Part shown: positions 11,419-22,831 of the stretch, piece by piece | How the letters are laid out: every line of letters begins with the position of its first letter | How positions within the stretch are numbered: the stretch's first letter is position 1 | Origin: Marsupella aquatica | Taxonomy: Eukaryota > Marchantiophyta | NCBI GenBank assembly: GCA_973895155.1 | Contig: OZ316899.1 | Location: forward strand, 16,058,001-16,122,000 | Direction of reading: 5' to 3' | DNA: 64,000 nucleotides | The notes under the pieces: generated by a model | What the model was told of the DNA's origin: nothing | What the model saw: the letters and a program-made list of their open reading frames with translations, nothing else | Databases searched by the model: none | Translations under genes and position numbers: made by a program

Positions 11419-12387
11419 TGGTGCAAGGGCGCCGTTCCTTTTAGGAAGGGCGGACATGGAGGTAGGAGGCGTGAGTGGGCAGGGCGGGCTCGGATCTCCA
11501 AGTTTAGGCTGAGGATCAGGACCAAGAGACGGCCCTCACACTTAGATTAGTGGGATTGCGGATCCACGAGTAAGGGCGACACTTGTGCTCCTGCCTCGCT
11601 GTACATAGGTAGATTACAGTTAGGTAGATTATTGATAAGTAGATTAGGCTTACGCTGCAAGGAATCAGGCGGATCCACAACCAGGATAAGTATCTGGGCT
11701 GCGGGGAGTTCAAGGCCTCTTATTTAGCAAGTTTTTAGTTGCACCAGCAGGGTTGGGATCAAGTAGTAAGAGAAGTTCTCGGTTAGTTATACAGTGACCC
11801 TTGTGTATATTCATGTTTCCTCATGCCTAAGAACTGAATAGAGTTGGCTTCACGGCTTAGTTTGCAAAACTTGTGTATGAGATGTACTGTTTGTATGGCA
11901 AGTGCATGGTATAACTCAGTCAGAAGGAGTCATTTTACTATTTGTGCGTCGCATTAACTTGTGTGAAGAGTGCCCACATCAATGAAGGGAAGTAGCAAGG
12001 GAGTGAGAGTTGGATGTGTCGAGCTGAGAGAGGTCTTAGCGGCTTAACCAAGCCAATTGGGGATCATTCCGGCGGCGGAATCCAAACATACCTAATGGAA
12101 GACCAGGAGAGGAATACAAAGGAGGGTCTAGAATAGGCCGACTAAGTATCTCATGACCCGATGAAGGATCTGTCCAATATATGTGTGTAAAATATTAATA
12201 GTAGTAGTAGAAGGAAGTTAGCAGCGTCCCATGCCGCTAAGCCACGGAAACGGCCTCGCCGAGGACGAAACCTGCGGGAATCGGCCTGCGCAGGGGGGTT
12301 TCTTAGGTTTGGGGAGCCATGGGACGCACCACAGTCAGAGTCAGCGACGCCAGAGCTAAGTGTTAAGGTAGTCGAGTTCCGTGACTC

Positions 12388-13728
12388 CTTGGCAGGTTGC
12401 AGTGCATGGTTACCCGTAAAAAATTGATCATTTCCCCAATGTGTGGGTTGGTGTAGGTGTTTCGTAAGAAGCCATTCTTCGTTGATGGCCCTGGGAACGA
12501 CCGGAACTCATTGTCTGGCAAGGTCTTCCTGGTATCTACTTTGGTCTTATTGCCCATCGGCAAGCCAAACACTTTGGCAATCACCTGGGAAGTGAGATAG
12601 AAATCCTTCCCATACACCCTTGTGGAATTTGTCTCGGGATCCCATGATCCCACAAATTCTAATAAGTCAGAATCCGGCACCTCCGGCTTTAGCCACGGGA
12701 ATTTTACGAAGGCTTCCAAGCCGGATCCGGCCATGAAGCCCTGGTACTTCTGAGTCTGCATAGCCGTAAAGCATGCATCCTCCTCTCGTGCAAAGTGTAA
12801 TTGCACTTCCTCGGGGAGGGTCACCGCCCAGCCTCTCCAGGTGTCATCCCTTGTTGGAACGACATTGATGGGGTTGACCTCCTCTTCTTCGGCTTCTTCC
12901 TGCCTCCTGCCTCCTTGCTTGGCTGGCTTCCTTGGTGCCGCCGACCTCGTTCTCTTTGCAGGGGTGGCCTCTTTGTTGTTGTACCCTTTCCTCTTCATAT
13001 TGGCTGCCATGGATATTTCTCCGAGCACGGTTGCCTTCGTCCACACCTCCGTGCTACCCTTCAGCTCCCGGTGTATTTTGTTGCAGCAGTTGATGGCTTC
13101 CCGGATGACGACAATTTTGTTCTCACAGAACAAAAGGTCGTCGAGCTAATTGGTAGTTGGAGTCCACAAGAACTTGACCTTGATAAGCTCTCCTCCTAGG
13201 AAGGCAGACTTCTGCATCTCCCACAGTCGAGCGAGTTCCTGCCGTTCTCAAGCTGCCCTTTTTTATTCTTCGTCCTCGTAGGTCCCAATGTACTCAGTTG
13301 CCCGTTCAAACAGGCATCCCCAAAAATGAGCAGCTTGATTGACGTTGCTCATACCCTCCTTGAGTTGATAGTCGATATCTGCTCCCGCCCAGAGTGCTTG
13401 CCTAAGCAGCTAACAGTAGTTGGCTTCATGTAATTGTCTTCTTCGTTTGTGCTTGCAAATGAGCCGCCATTCCTTGTGAGCAGTCCTTACCCCCCCTCGC
13501 CTGGTCTTCCTTCCCGTTGGTTACCCCTAGCCGCCGGTACTTAGCGCGCCCTAACCCTAATCGTGTTCCCTGCCGTGGCGTCCTTACTTCCGGCCTCGGC
13601 TCGGGTTCCATGGTCACCCTTAATTGTTTATATTTTCCTTGTTTTTGTTACTATACTAATGTGTTTTCAAGGTACACTCCTGGTTTTACTATTTTAACTG
13701 GTCTAGTGATTCCTGGCTAGGCATCACA
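12388..13728 (-). mobile_element. Family A LTR, copy 2 (5' third only)
   Basis: Reading on the minus strand the copy begins TGTGATGCCTAGCC at 13728 and matches the first ~1.3 kb of the A LTR. It breaks off near 12388 within the transposon-like domain. On its right it abuts the coiled-coil part of another A copy at 13729, so it was inserted into that copy. The missing 3' two thirds and left flank imply a later deletion. The 54 bases between it and copy 1 (12334-12387) are unassigned and could be the outer end of the D LTR. Confidence 0.78.
12394..13617 (-). pseudogene. LTR-resident ORF of family A copy 2
   Basis: The start MTMEPEPRPEVRTPRQGTR is at 13617. The frame breaks, and reopens at 13133 with a 256-codon ORF running from the NRIVGIREAINCCN region into the conserved domain (GLEAFVKFPWLKPEVP; VYGKDFYLTSQVIAKVFGLP). 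At the position where copies 1 and 4 have TAG after the basic segment, this copy has a sense codon (Gly) and reads straight through. This shows that the two parts belong to one protein. The ORF ends in foreign sequence where the copy is truncated. Confidence 0.7.
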
Positions 13729-14981
13729 GCATAAGTCTGATCGAGCATATCGTCCTTCTCCCGCAGATCGGCCTTGAAGCTGGCCGTCAGGGATGCAAGC
13801 TCCTGCTATAGCACAATAATCCCTTGATAGGATTTCCCTAACTCGGCCTCCTTTTGCTCAAGGGCTCCACGGAGATCCTCGAGCTCCCCCTTCAGCGCCC
13901 TCTCCTTCCTCTGTGTTTTCGCCATGGCCCGATTGTTGGTTGCTATGTGGGCCTTCTCTACGTCCTTCAGCTCCCGCTTCCATTTCTCCTTTTCCTTGAC
14001 CGCGTCGGCCAACTCCCCTTGGGTCCGAGTCATTTTATCCTTGATAATCTGGTTATCAGACTGAGCGGTATCGAGTTGCCCCTGCATGATGTTGAGCTCC
14101 AAAGCCACCATTTCCTCCAATCGGCTTTTTTCCAACATCTCCCTCTGGAAAAAAGGTCCCTGCTCCAACTCCTCCCCAAAGATGCTGAGCACAAGTTCCC
14201 CACACATCTCCCCGTACTCCATGGCTCTGTCTTGCGCATATGTGGAATGAGTAGTAGTCATCGGCATCACCCACCGCGGCCTTTGTTCCCAAGCCGCCTT
14301 TTGGATCTCTTCTAACGTGGGTGGAGGGCTGCTTTGTTTTTCTGCAAGCCAGCGGATGTCCTATGGCCATTCTCCCCCAGGTAAATCCTTCTCCTTGGCC
14401 AGGGACATCTGGTGGGGGAGACTTGGGGCTACTCTGCTAGTTGGGGTCCCCTCAAACTACTCTAGGAAGCGTGGGGATGAAGCGGCCACATGTCCTCACT
14501 CCTGGGACATGATGGTCCGACCCGTAGCTGGAGTCGTCATTGCCGTAGTCCTCCACCACCTCCTCCCCGACTTGGACTACCGGCTCCCACCGCTCCTCTC
14601 CTCGTCTTGCTCCAAACACGGCCTCCTGGCAAACATAGCTCACGGGTCCTGGTTCCTCCTCCGGCTTCTAGGCTGTCCTCTCCTTCTCTTCATCGCGACC
14701 CGGAGCTTTGGGCTGCTCTCCCTCGGCTTCTGGACTCGCGGCTCCCACATACATCTGAACCCCCGGCTCGTGTTTCGGCCTCCTTCTTTCCTTGGCTTTG
14801 GTAAAGGGGTTTTCCCTTGTGAGTTGGCTTAGGCCTGCCTCTTGAGCAGTGTCCTATACCGGTGCTGTCGCCGCCGCAACCTTCTTTTCCTTCTCCAACA
14901 ATTTTAGAAGATTCTGCATGCCTGGTTGCTGCATCGGCAAGTTTTCCGTCCTCGGTCTAAACACTTGCTCGATCGTAGGAT
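13729..14981 (-). mobile_element. Family A LTR, copy 3: inner segment
   Basis: This is the minus-strand part of the A LTR covering the coiled coil back to the segment reading CGATCGTAGGA. Its sequence is continued exactly at 39968, on the far side of the A' insertion. It is broken on the left at 13728 by copy 2. The remaining 3' end of copy 3 is not seen in the window. Copy 3 is the outermost level of the nest. Confidence 0.8.
13806..14370 (-). pseudogene. LTR-resident ORF of family A copy 3: coiled-coil segment
   Basis: The ORF 14270-13806 begins MMPMTTTHSTYAQDRAMEYG and encodes the start of the coiled coil (EMCGELVLSIFGEELEQGPF) and heptads that parallel copies 1 and 4. Relative to those copies it lacks an internal stretch: the block between VALE and LNIMQGQLD, with ERSKKDEVIRRLR, is deleted. 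It ends at a stop just before the copy 2 boundary. The N-terminal part of the same gene is at 40167-41441. Confidence 0.65.
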
Positions 14982-16204
14982 TGTGGCGCATTATCCAAGG
15001 CCTCTAACCCCAAGAACTACCCGCAACCAATCATAAACCACTCGTTTATGTTCATCCTCTTGCCATATGGCAACTATTTGGCTTGGAAACGCAATCCTCT
15101 CCTTCGATCCACACTTGCCGGACTGATTCTTTGACTGGGCTTATGAATTGTGCACAACTAAGACACCTAATTCCTCTTTAACTTCTTCAGGTATATTTGT
15201 ATTCCGCCCCCGGAATGTACCTCTACGGCTTAATTTCTTAAGTCGGCTTAAGGTCTTTTTCAGACTGACTCAACCCACACTTCACTGACTAAACACTCTC
15301 AATCCTCACTTTTCTCTCAGAGTTTGATTGGGCAGTCTCTAATCAAGACAATACGATTGTACTTTTCTCAATAGTTCACCCTATCTGACTTAAATCGATC
15401 AAGCAACAGATATCATAACACTCAACTTCTTGGATGGCAAGAATCTGCGAACTAGGCAACGAGGCCAACTCAATTCAAACAATTGCTTAGAAATCCAAGG
15501 GAACTGGTGGTTTACTGATACCCCGCGGTCTAGATTTAGCCGAGAGCTTCCTGTGCTCACAACAATACAGATTTTACACTAGAGCCTTGACTAAGAAAAC
15601 AACCCCCCCAGCCACGCTGCCCGGGTTTTTATCCTTGCAGCGTGACTGAAAGAAGCGCGGAAATCCTACCCCTACAATCCCTACCTGCCACCGTGATAAT
15701 CCTTTTTATTTAACTAAAACAAAACTAATCTGCCTAAGCCAAAAATCCGATGGATCCGGACCTCTAACACTAATCAAACTATTCAAGCCGTCAGAGCGCT
15801 ACTTGCCCTATCCACATCCTACAACGACCGCGCCCTCCTGGCCCAAGCCCTTCTCCTTCCGCCACGTCCTCCTTCCAACTGACGATTGGCTCGCCTTAAT
15901 TGTCAGATGACCGGTGGTAATCCTGAGCCGTCCGACTCTGCACCTTCCCCTGTACTCGGCTTTGGCTGACTCCCCTCGGCCACGTTCACTACGGCTTTGG
16001 GTTCAGCCTCGGCTTCATCCACATCGGCAACGGCCTGGAGAGCTTTTGCCTTAACTTCCTCAATCCAAGCCTGCTCCCCAATGCGCTCGGTCTCAATAAC
16101 CTACGGCTTCACGTTCTGGGCGTCCATAGAAGCAGTACCATTGTCTGAACCTGTCACCGCAGCTCCAAGTTGATCCGCAGTACTTACCTCTACCACAGCT
16201 GCCT

Positions 16205-16734
16205 TCAGGGCCACAGTACCGCAAATGTGAGCGGCCATGCTCTCGACTTCCTCCGGAGTGGCTTAAGGGGCTTAACTTTATTATCGCTCGGCCCCATGAA
16301 CGTCTTTGCCAAATCTGCCACCAACTGCATGGCTTTGCCCCCAGTCACGCTTGACAACAGTGAGCTCGGCTTCGGCTTTGGCTTCACTGTATTTCCGCCT
16401 ACCATACTACTGACGGGAAGCCTTTCAGTTGGTGACCCATATCTCGCTTTGGCATACTTCTTCAAATTCTCCGTTTGATTATCGGCATGCCTCTGCAACC
16501 CGATCATCTTATCCTTGGCCTCCTCCAACTCCTGAGATACGTCTTCATGTAACTTCATCGTTAAGCCATAGTATCTCAGCCTTGGCAGTCTTCAGCTCCT
16601 CATTTAAGATCTGCACGATCTCCAACTCTTGCTTATCTACGGCTGCCTTCAAGGAGTCGTTGATGGTTTCCAGCTTCGTGACCTCCTCTTTCCATGCCTT
16701 CTTTGTCTTCTCTATATCCCCCTGAAGCTCTTTG
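16205..16734 (-). pseudogene. LTR-resident ORF of A': C-terminal coiled coil and tail
   Basis: This continues the ORF that starts on the other side of element C. With one copy of the CTTTG duplication removed, the reading frame from QQIRK goes directly on into ELQGDIEKTKKAWKEEVTKL. A frameshift near 16560 leads to the ORF 16558-16205 (MKLHEDVSQELEEAKDKM), which matches the family A motif 'LQRRADNQTERLKKQA' with LQRHADNQTENLKKYA. A Lys/Pro-rich tail follows. Confidence 0.65.
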
Positions 16735-17852
16735 TGTAGAGTAGGGTTTAGAGTAAGAATAACTATTCTTCTCTTTAATAGCCTAGATTCGTTCCCGTTA
16801 AGAGCTATTGAGACCTAAAAGATTGTAATATGATACTTTGAGTACTTTTGAGTAACATACTCAGGTTACAAGCCTTTTTAACATGCTCAGGTTTATGGAA
16901 GGAATTTTATGATACTTCCATGAAAGGTATGACGTTTGTATCGTCCATAGTGCAATCAAAAAGGGGTAAAAAGTGTTAAACAAAACCAAAAGCAAGCGGC
17001 GTGAAAACTGATAGAAGGCGAGTTATAGATGGAAATATACCCTATCACTACATAGCAACTCATGGCCAGCGGTAGTACATTAAGAATCATTGGGATAAGT
17101 GCTCATGTAAAACTGATGCCTACATATCTTCTTCAAACCAGCCATCTTAGAAAATTATAAAAGATTAGCATAAGGTAGCCCGTATTGATTTTCTGACCTA
17201 TGTCAAAGCAAGGTGGTACTAATCACTCCGAACCAACTTATTCTTTTATTCAATCCATCAGATTGTTCTTTTGGATCTATGCAATTTGTGGAATTCTAGT
17301 GGTGAATTTGTATCAGCTCCCTATTGAATATAAGAGCTCTATAGTCAACACGAATCAATAGGCTTTTGCATGATCTCATGCATGCGTTTCCAGTCAGCCT
17401 ACGGGTCAACCAAGCATTACTAGTCACATCAAACAGCTTTTTCTAGTAAGGGATAATCACACACTAAGATTGAATCACAAACCATAGATTACCAAAGATT
17501 ACTAAAATAAACTTCTCATTGATTAATTACTTCAAAGAGAAGGAGACTTAAAGTTGAAAGCTAATTTCATGAAAGTTATATTAAGTCTGAGGTTCAAGGA
17601 AGAATCTCTCCCTTATATATAAGAGAGATCCGCTTGAAAAACTACATGAAAAGACATGCCCTTTCATTATGTAAAAACTAATAAGGTTAACTAGATAAAA
17701 ATAACTATACTGTGTGAAAGAGGAGGTCATATCACTTCCTTCCTTCCCTACAAAACATGGAAAATGGTCGGAACAAAGGCGGAAATCAAATTTCCGGTTC
17801 AACCTCCTTTTGAATATAAATTCCGGTTGAACCTGTTTTTACAGAATCCGGT

Positions 17853-18653
17853 TCATCCGTCTTGGTGTTTAACTATGGCTTTAGGAATTTCTGGCTCTTC
17901 AGGAATCTCTGGAGTGATATTGGGAGTAGGTGCTTGACTTTGGAGGGGTTCTATAACATAGGTTACTCCTGTGGAGGTAGTAACAATGTTGCCAGGGGGA
18001 ACCGGGTTGGTAGGATACTTGCTCATGAGGGAAGACCATTCGAAAGGTCCGGGAGTGGTGGTAGGAATGGTCCCTGAGGAAGAGGTGAAATCAGGAGCAG
18101 TAGTATCAAGAGTGGTAGGTTCTCCTGATAGAGGGGATGGAGAATACTGAACTGGTGTCTCCCCATCATCCTTAGCCCAGATCTGGTGTAACTCATTCAT
18201 TTGGCCCAAAATCTCCTTCATTGCATTCAGGCAGTCCTCAAGTTTATCTCCATAGTCTTGAGAGATACGAATGACAGTAGCAAGGCAAGTAGGATTAGGT
18301 ACTTTTACAAAGTACTCTCGAAAGAGTTCTGTCTGGACCAAATCTCTACCTCTGGTGTTCAGGAAAGGGTCCAAACGATCCACTAAATCTTCCAGACTCT
18401 CAATGGCTTCTTCCTCCTTCTTACTCCTCTGTCTTCTCTCCTTCAACTGGTTTTCACAATCTGTGAGTCTAACAGACTTCTCCTTGAGGTCCTTTTCCAT
18501 TCTCTCCACCTTCTCCTTGTTGCCAGCAGTCTGTATTACATACTCAAAGTTTGCTACTAATTCTGAGACTGGAACACCTGCTACTCGAGCCATCTTGGCC
18601 AGGTTTTGTTCCATGATACCCATCTTCACTTGTATTGCCTCCATCTCTTGCTG
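17853..18653 (-). CDS. Element C ORF, 3' part
   Basis: This segment supplies the last 266 residues and the stop of the C ORF, giving 573 residues in all. It starts ...QQEMEAIQVKMGIMEQNLAK and is a coiled coil to about the middle (KEKVERMEKDLKEKSVRLTD). It includes a helical segment, FREYFVKVPNPTCLATVIRI, and ends in a Pro/Thr/Ser-rich tail with NPVPPGNIVTTSTGVTYVIE. There are no stops or frameshifts, in contrast to every other element protein in the window. The N-terminal globular domain plus coiled coil plus Pro-rich tail order is like families A and B. Confidence 0.65.
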   Translation of the reverse strand, partial: QQEMEAIQVKMGIMEQNLAKMARVAGVPVSELVANFEYVIQTAGNKEKVERMEKDLKEKSVRLTDCENQLKERRQRSKKEEEAIESLEDLVDRLDPFLNTRGRDLVQTELFREYFVKVPNPTCLATVIRISQDYGDKLEDCLNAMKEILGQMNELHQIWAKDDGETPVQYSPSPLSGEPTTLDTTAPDFTSSSGTIPTTTPGPFEWSSLMSKYPTNPVPPGNIVTTSTGVTYVIEPLQSQAPTPNITPEIPEEPEIPKAIVKHQDG

Positions 18654-19017
18654 GATGATGTGACGCCGCCGGTACGGCGGTTAATGAGTGATTTGGTCTA
18701 ACTGCGCTCAGCACGCGCATTAGGAGTGTCTTAGGCCGCTATTATTAGCATAACGACAGTATTTAGGTAATCATTATGGGTAGGACATCATTAGGCAATA
18801 AGGGGGAATTCAGGTTCGGACTGGCGACGGGTCGCTATTTGCACACCCGGGTTACGAGCGTGGAGGGGCCCCTCCCTCGGGTCCGTATAACAAACTTAAG
18901 GAAGCGGCCACTGACACGCGCTGACTCAGACCGGCGGAGTGGCCGGTACACCACAAGCGTGAGCGGTTCAGCCTATGGGCGTCGAGGAGATGTCGGGGGA
19001 TCGGCAAGCCCTCAAGG

Positions 19018-19026
19018 TATAAAAAG
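19018..19026 (+). promoter_or_regulatory. TATA box in the 5' LTR of element B
   Basis: TATAAAAAG, embedded in a GC-rich context, stands about 100 bases upstream of the ATG of the LTR-resident ORF (19126). The same sequence is preserved in the 3' LTR at 29140-29148. A transcript started here would carry the LTR ORF as its first reading frame. Confidence 0.7.
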
Positions 19027-19125
19027 GGAGCCGACCCTTTGGAGTGCACCAGTCCATCAGTCCACGCGCCAGCTTCGACCCCAGCTCTCTCGTTCGCTCT
19101 AAGTCGCCACTACTATCTCCTCTGA

Positions 19126-21731
19126 ATGTTGCACACGATCCTCTCCAGCTCGGCCATTCGATTATGGATGCAGTTCCTATCTACCGGAAGGCACTTGGCC
19201 GACTCATTGAAACACGCCAACCCACCCCGATACGAAATCAAACGCGAGTACGAGAGAGCCATCCGCCTAGCAGGACGACACCACTACATCCTTAACTTTG
19301 ACTACCCGTCTCAGAGCGAGCTTTACCGACCAGCAGAGGTATCTGGGTACTTCTTCAACGGAGACAAATATATCGGTTTCTGGGAAGCATTGCTTCGGCT
19401 TCCAGACGAGGTCTTCAATATCCCGGGTACGATCGACTTGCAACGACATCACTTCGACCACATCCCTGCTCAGGTTCGGGCTATCATCAACAGCGAGTCC
19501 ACCACTACCCGTTGGACAAGGTCGTCCGCACTTGCTTCGGAGAACTTCTACCAGCACCTGCAGAGCTTCATGGGAACTAGACCCGCAACCACCGGCGCCA
19601 GCCCAGTGGACACCATACCCGTACCCGTACCAACGCAGACTCAGGCTCAGGCTCAGCTTCAGGCTCAGCTTCAGTCTCAGCCTCAGCCTAGCCAACCCCC
19701 ACCGCCGATCGCCCCGCCAGCAGTACAAGTACGCTCCGTCATCAACGCTGTGGACCTTAGCGACGACGACGAGGCTACCCCACCCTTGCTCAAGCGGCCC
19801 AGAGGAGTAAACACTCAGGGGGCCGACACTGCATCGTCCCCTCCCCATGCTCGGACCCAAGGAGTGGCTCCAGCAGACAACACGGTGACCGTGGCCGCCC
19901 CGGGACCAATACTAACGGCGGTAGTACTACCTATGCCCGATCGAGAGGATGTGGAGGTGTCACCTTCCCCGAGCCAGTCACGGGGGAAGAAGAGGAAGGA
20001 ACCCGCCACTGCATCCAGGTTACCATTGGCCATGGTAGCCGTGGCCAAGGTAACAATGCACCGCATGGGGGAAAACGTGCATAAGAACATCCTCCATCCC
20101 AAGCATGCGGTGTACCTGAAGACTCAGGGATTCGAGCACCTCGCCGCTCTGCCCTGGAACACTTGCAGGTACTACGGGAGGACATGACAGAATTCGTCAA
20201 GAATTATGATGATACACGTCAGCATACTCGGCTACAGGGAAGGAATATGTCCCTCACGGAAGAACGGCTCAGGATGATCTTCGGATTACCTGAAGGTGAC
20301 CATCGAGTCGAATCACGGGCTCCCGGGGGCAAGGGAGCCAAGTACCAATCCTCAAGTTTTCCCTCGAAAGGAGCAGTGGACAACGGGTTTGTGATGAGGA
20401 CCTGCCTCATCCCCGAGATAGCTGAGCGACTGGAGTTCCAAAGGTACGCCCTCCACATGATGGAACCCCGGGGGGAGATCTCCGCCACCCAGGTTATCCA
20501 GGTCGAGAACTATCGACCTAGGAAGTGGGCGTCGTACTTCGCTAAGAAATTCCATGAAGAGATGGAGCGGCGAAGGAAGACGCTGTACATTGGCGGGAAG
20601 GCGTATTTTGCTAGCCACATCCAGATCATTCTTGAGTGGTACGCTCGGTTTGATCGACGAACCCTTCCCTGTGTCAACGTTACAAAGCTGGTCCCAGCTA
20701 GGTGGGTTTTTCCGGCCTTGGAGAGATGGCCCCAACCCGAGGCCCCAAGTCCAGCGGACACGCCAGCTTCACCCACCCCACCTCCACAAGTAGCTGTAGT
20801 CGTAACCGAGGAGGTACCGGATGGGTCGGTTGTCGCAACCATTGATGCGATCCAACAGGCCGGGCTAAGTACAGAAGTCGGTACGGCGGAGGTCTTACCC
20901 GAGCCCGGGTCTCCCAAAGACCCACCGGTGGCTATTCCGGAGAACCGGACATTGCTGTAGGAGGACACTCCAGCCCCTTCCAACATTACGTCCCCAGGGC
21001 TGGACGTCACTGCCCCGGCCCCCGCGCGTGTTGACGTCTGCCCGTGCCCAACTCCGGACAGGCACAACCTGGACCACCCGGAACTCTTCGTACCGGGTAT
21101 ATTTCTGAACGGGCTTCTGGGAGATTTCTCTCATCAAATTGCCCGGGATACCGGGGAGTTCATGGCCCGGAAGGTAGCCTGTTTCTTCAATCAGGAGTTA
21201 GTTGCCGCAGTAAAGGTAGGTCGGGCCCAGTCAGAGGCCCTTCAGAGGATAGAGCGGTACCGGGTGGAGTCCGTCTACTTAAAGAATGAAGTTGCGGCTC
21301 AAGAGGCTGAGCTTCTGCAACTACGACCCAAGGTTGCAGCCGCCGATGATTTGTTAGCAAAGGCGCACGCCCTTACCGCCCTAGCCGAGCAGGCCAAAGC
21401 TGGGAACGAGGCCGAGATTGCATGACTCTGGAACCAGATTGACAGTTTGAAGAATCAAACTATCATCTGGCAGAAGGACCTGGAGGAGGCCGAAGAACGG
21501 GCCCAGCGGGACACTGCGGAGATAGCCACGCTGCAGGCCGAGGTGATGAGGCTCCAAACCAAGGCCGAGAAGCAGGACCAGCTGGCGGGTAAACTGACGA
21601 GCGACGCCCAGCAGCTGGAGGAGGCATGTCAGGAGGCAGCAGAGGAGACGGACGCGGCGAGGCGAGAGAACGAATCTCTGCTGGACCAGGTCCAGCTCCT
21701 CAAGGCGGACAATGACAGGCTTCGAAGGTAG
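19126..21731 (+). pseudogene. LTR-resident ORF of element B, 5' LTR copy
   Basis: This is an 868-codon frame with one 1-base deletion (about 20175) and two stops (TAG 20958-20960, TGA 21423-21425). Order: an N-terminal region (KREYERAIRLAGRHHYILNF; SGYFFNGDKYIGFWEALLRL), a Gln/Ala repeat coded by CAGGCT hexamers (19635-19690), a Pro/Ala linker, and basic KKRKEP. The conserved domain follows: GFEHLAALPWNTCRYYG, then NMSLTEERLRMIFGLPEG, then RKWASYFAKKFHEEMERRRK. A coiled coil (SEALQRIERYRVESVYLKNE onward) ends it. The G-x-E...LPW...LT...I...FGLP.G pattern matches family A. Each lesion here is absent from the 3' LTR copy, which has different ones. The function is unknown and a DNA- or RNA-binding accessory protein is conceivable. 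Confidence 0.75.
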
Positions 21732-22354
21732 CGGGATGGCCGCTCCCATTCGGGCGGCTCTGGCAAGCGTGCCAGGTATTAGCAGCGGAGCAGGAATAGA
21801 TTAGGATTAGGACTAGCTTAGTCAGGGTCTTGGGACAGGCACCTGCCTTAGGTACAACAGCGCTGCCATGCTGTCCAGCCTGCGTAGATTAGGATCTTCT
21901 AATAAGACACAGCCGTTTTCCGGCCTGACTGTCAGCTTAGTTAGGACCTTAGTCAGCGAATCTTCGGCGAGAGGACACCCCGTCCCTCGGCCCTTAGTAT
22001 TTAGTGCACCCCTCGGTAGAGGCAGGGGGGGTTTTTAGTCTCAGAGTTGGACATCCGTGGTATGTGCTGGGAGTCCCGGCCTCTAGGAGTGAAAGAGTAC
22101 CAAGGGGAGGGGGTAGGACTAAGCTCGTCGGGCGAGTGCGGAGCCGGGCTCCGTTGTAGTATACTCTCTTGGCCTTGAACCTGTTCATTCTGGAGCTATC
22201 GGGTCAACCAAGTGTACGCACATGTCCCCTATGTAGTAAAATCCTTTCCCATTATTTCCTTCGTGTAAATCAAGATTGTATGCTTGTGCGCGTGTATATG
22301 TGTGTGAATCTCGTGTATAGGTGACAACGCCGGGCCGAACGCACTACCCGAATC

Positions 22355-22639
22355 GTGCACGAGGTGCAGCTTGCGGGGATGTGGTTGCGAGCACGGGTTG
22401 AGGACATGTATCATGGAATCCGGATTGAAGGCGGACAACACGAAGGCTTAGAAGTCCTTAAGCCGGGGTCGATCCTATTATCGACTAAGGTACGTTCCGG
22501 CGGTGGAACACGAACCATATCTAGGAGATGTCTGTATCTAACAGTAGGTGCACTTAGCGCTACTTTACATGAATTAGGTGCATTACACGCTTCCCTCCCT
22601 GCCCGAACCCTCAAATTTACGAGGGATGTGCCCGTCTAA
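22355..22639 (+). CDS. Small second ORF in the 5' LTR of element B
   Basis: A 94-codon ORF contains VQLAGMWLRARVEDMYHGIR and GSILLSTKVRSGGGTRTISR. The frame is also open in the 3' LTR (37111-37422), although the two differ at more positions here than elsewhere in the LTR. No family is recognised. It may be a real small protein, or non-coding LTR sequence that happens to stay open. Confidence 0.3.
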   Translation: MHEVQLAGMWLRARVEDMYHGIRIEGGQHEGLEVLKPGSILLSTKVRSGGGTRTISRRCLYLTVGALSATLHELGALHASLPARTLKFTRDVPV

Positions 22640-22690
22640 GCTGAAGTCTGAGTTAAGGCTGAAGCCGACGACGTGACATAGCCTTTGTTT

Positions 22691-22703
22691 TGGCGCTAGA
22701 TGG
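22691..22703 (+). promoter_or_regulatory. Candidate primer binding site of element B
   Basis: TGGCGCTAGATGG begins 12 bases inside the 5' LTR end. It has the TGG start expected for pairing with a tRNA CCA end. It is not the initiator-Met site used by element D and the copia element. I cannot name the tRNA from memory, and the spacing is longer than usual. Confidence 0.35.
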
Positions 22704-22831
22704 AGGGGGCACTCTACATATCGTAGAGGGGAGACATGTGCGTATTCACCTAGGCAGGATACATCAGGACGTAGTACTAACCATCGCATTTATATGAGTA
22801 AATTCCCGTCACTCGTTCTCAAGCAGCTTAC

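Larger units (their letters stand above)
7563..12333 (+). mobile_element. Family A LTR, copy 1 (solo LTR), 4,771 bp
   Basis: The unit begins TGTGATGCC and ends GGGACGCACCACA, i.e. TG...CA termini identical in type to copy #4. The flanks are GTCGG (7558-7562) and GTCAG (12334-12338), a 5-bp target duplication with one mismatch. There is no gag or pol between the ends, only the LTR-resident ORF described separately. By analogy with element B this is best read as a solo LTR left by recombination between two 4.7-kb LTRs. Confidence 0.75.
18659..22678 (+). repeat. 5' LTR of element B (4,020 bp)
   Basis: The start and end were fixed by comparison with the 3' LTR and by the GATGA duplication. The LTR holds a TATA box (19018), a long ORF (19126-21731) and a second small ORF (22355-22639). 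For a Ty3/gypsy element this LTR is very long, and its coding content is exceptional. Confidence 0.92.

Noticed and set aside
19298-19860. Long ORFs in other frames over the B LTR ORF (both strands)
   Set aside because: They are shadows of the Gln/Ala and Pro-rich coding repeats; the frame with the conserved domain and coiled coil is the supported one.
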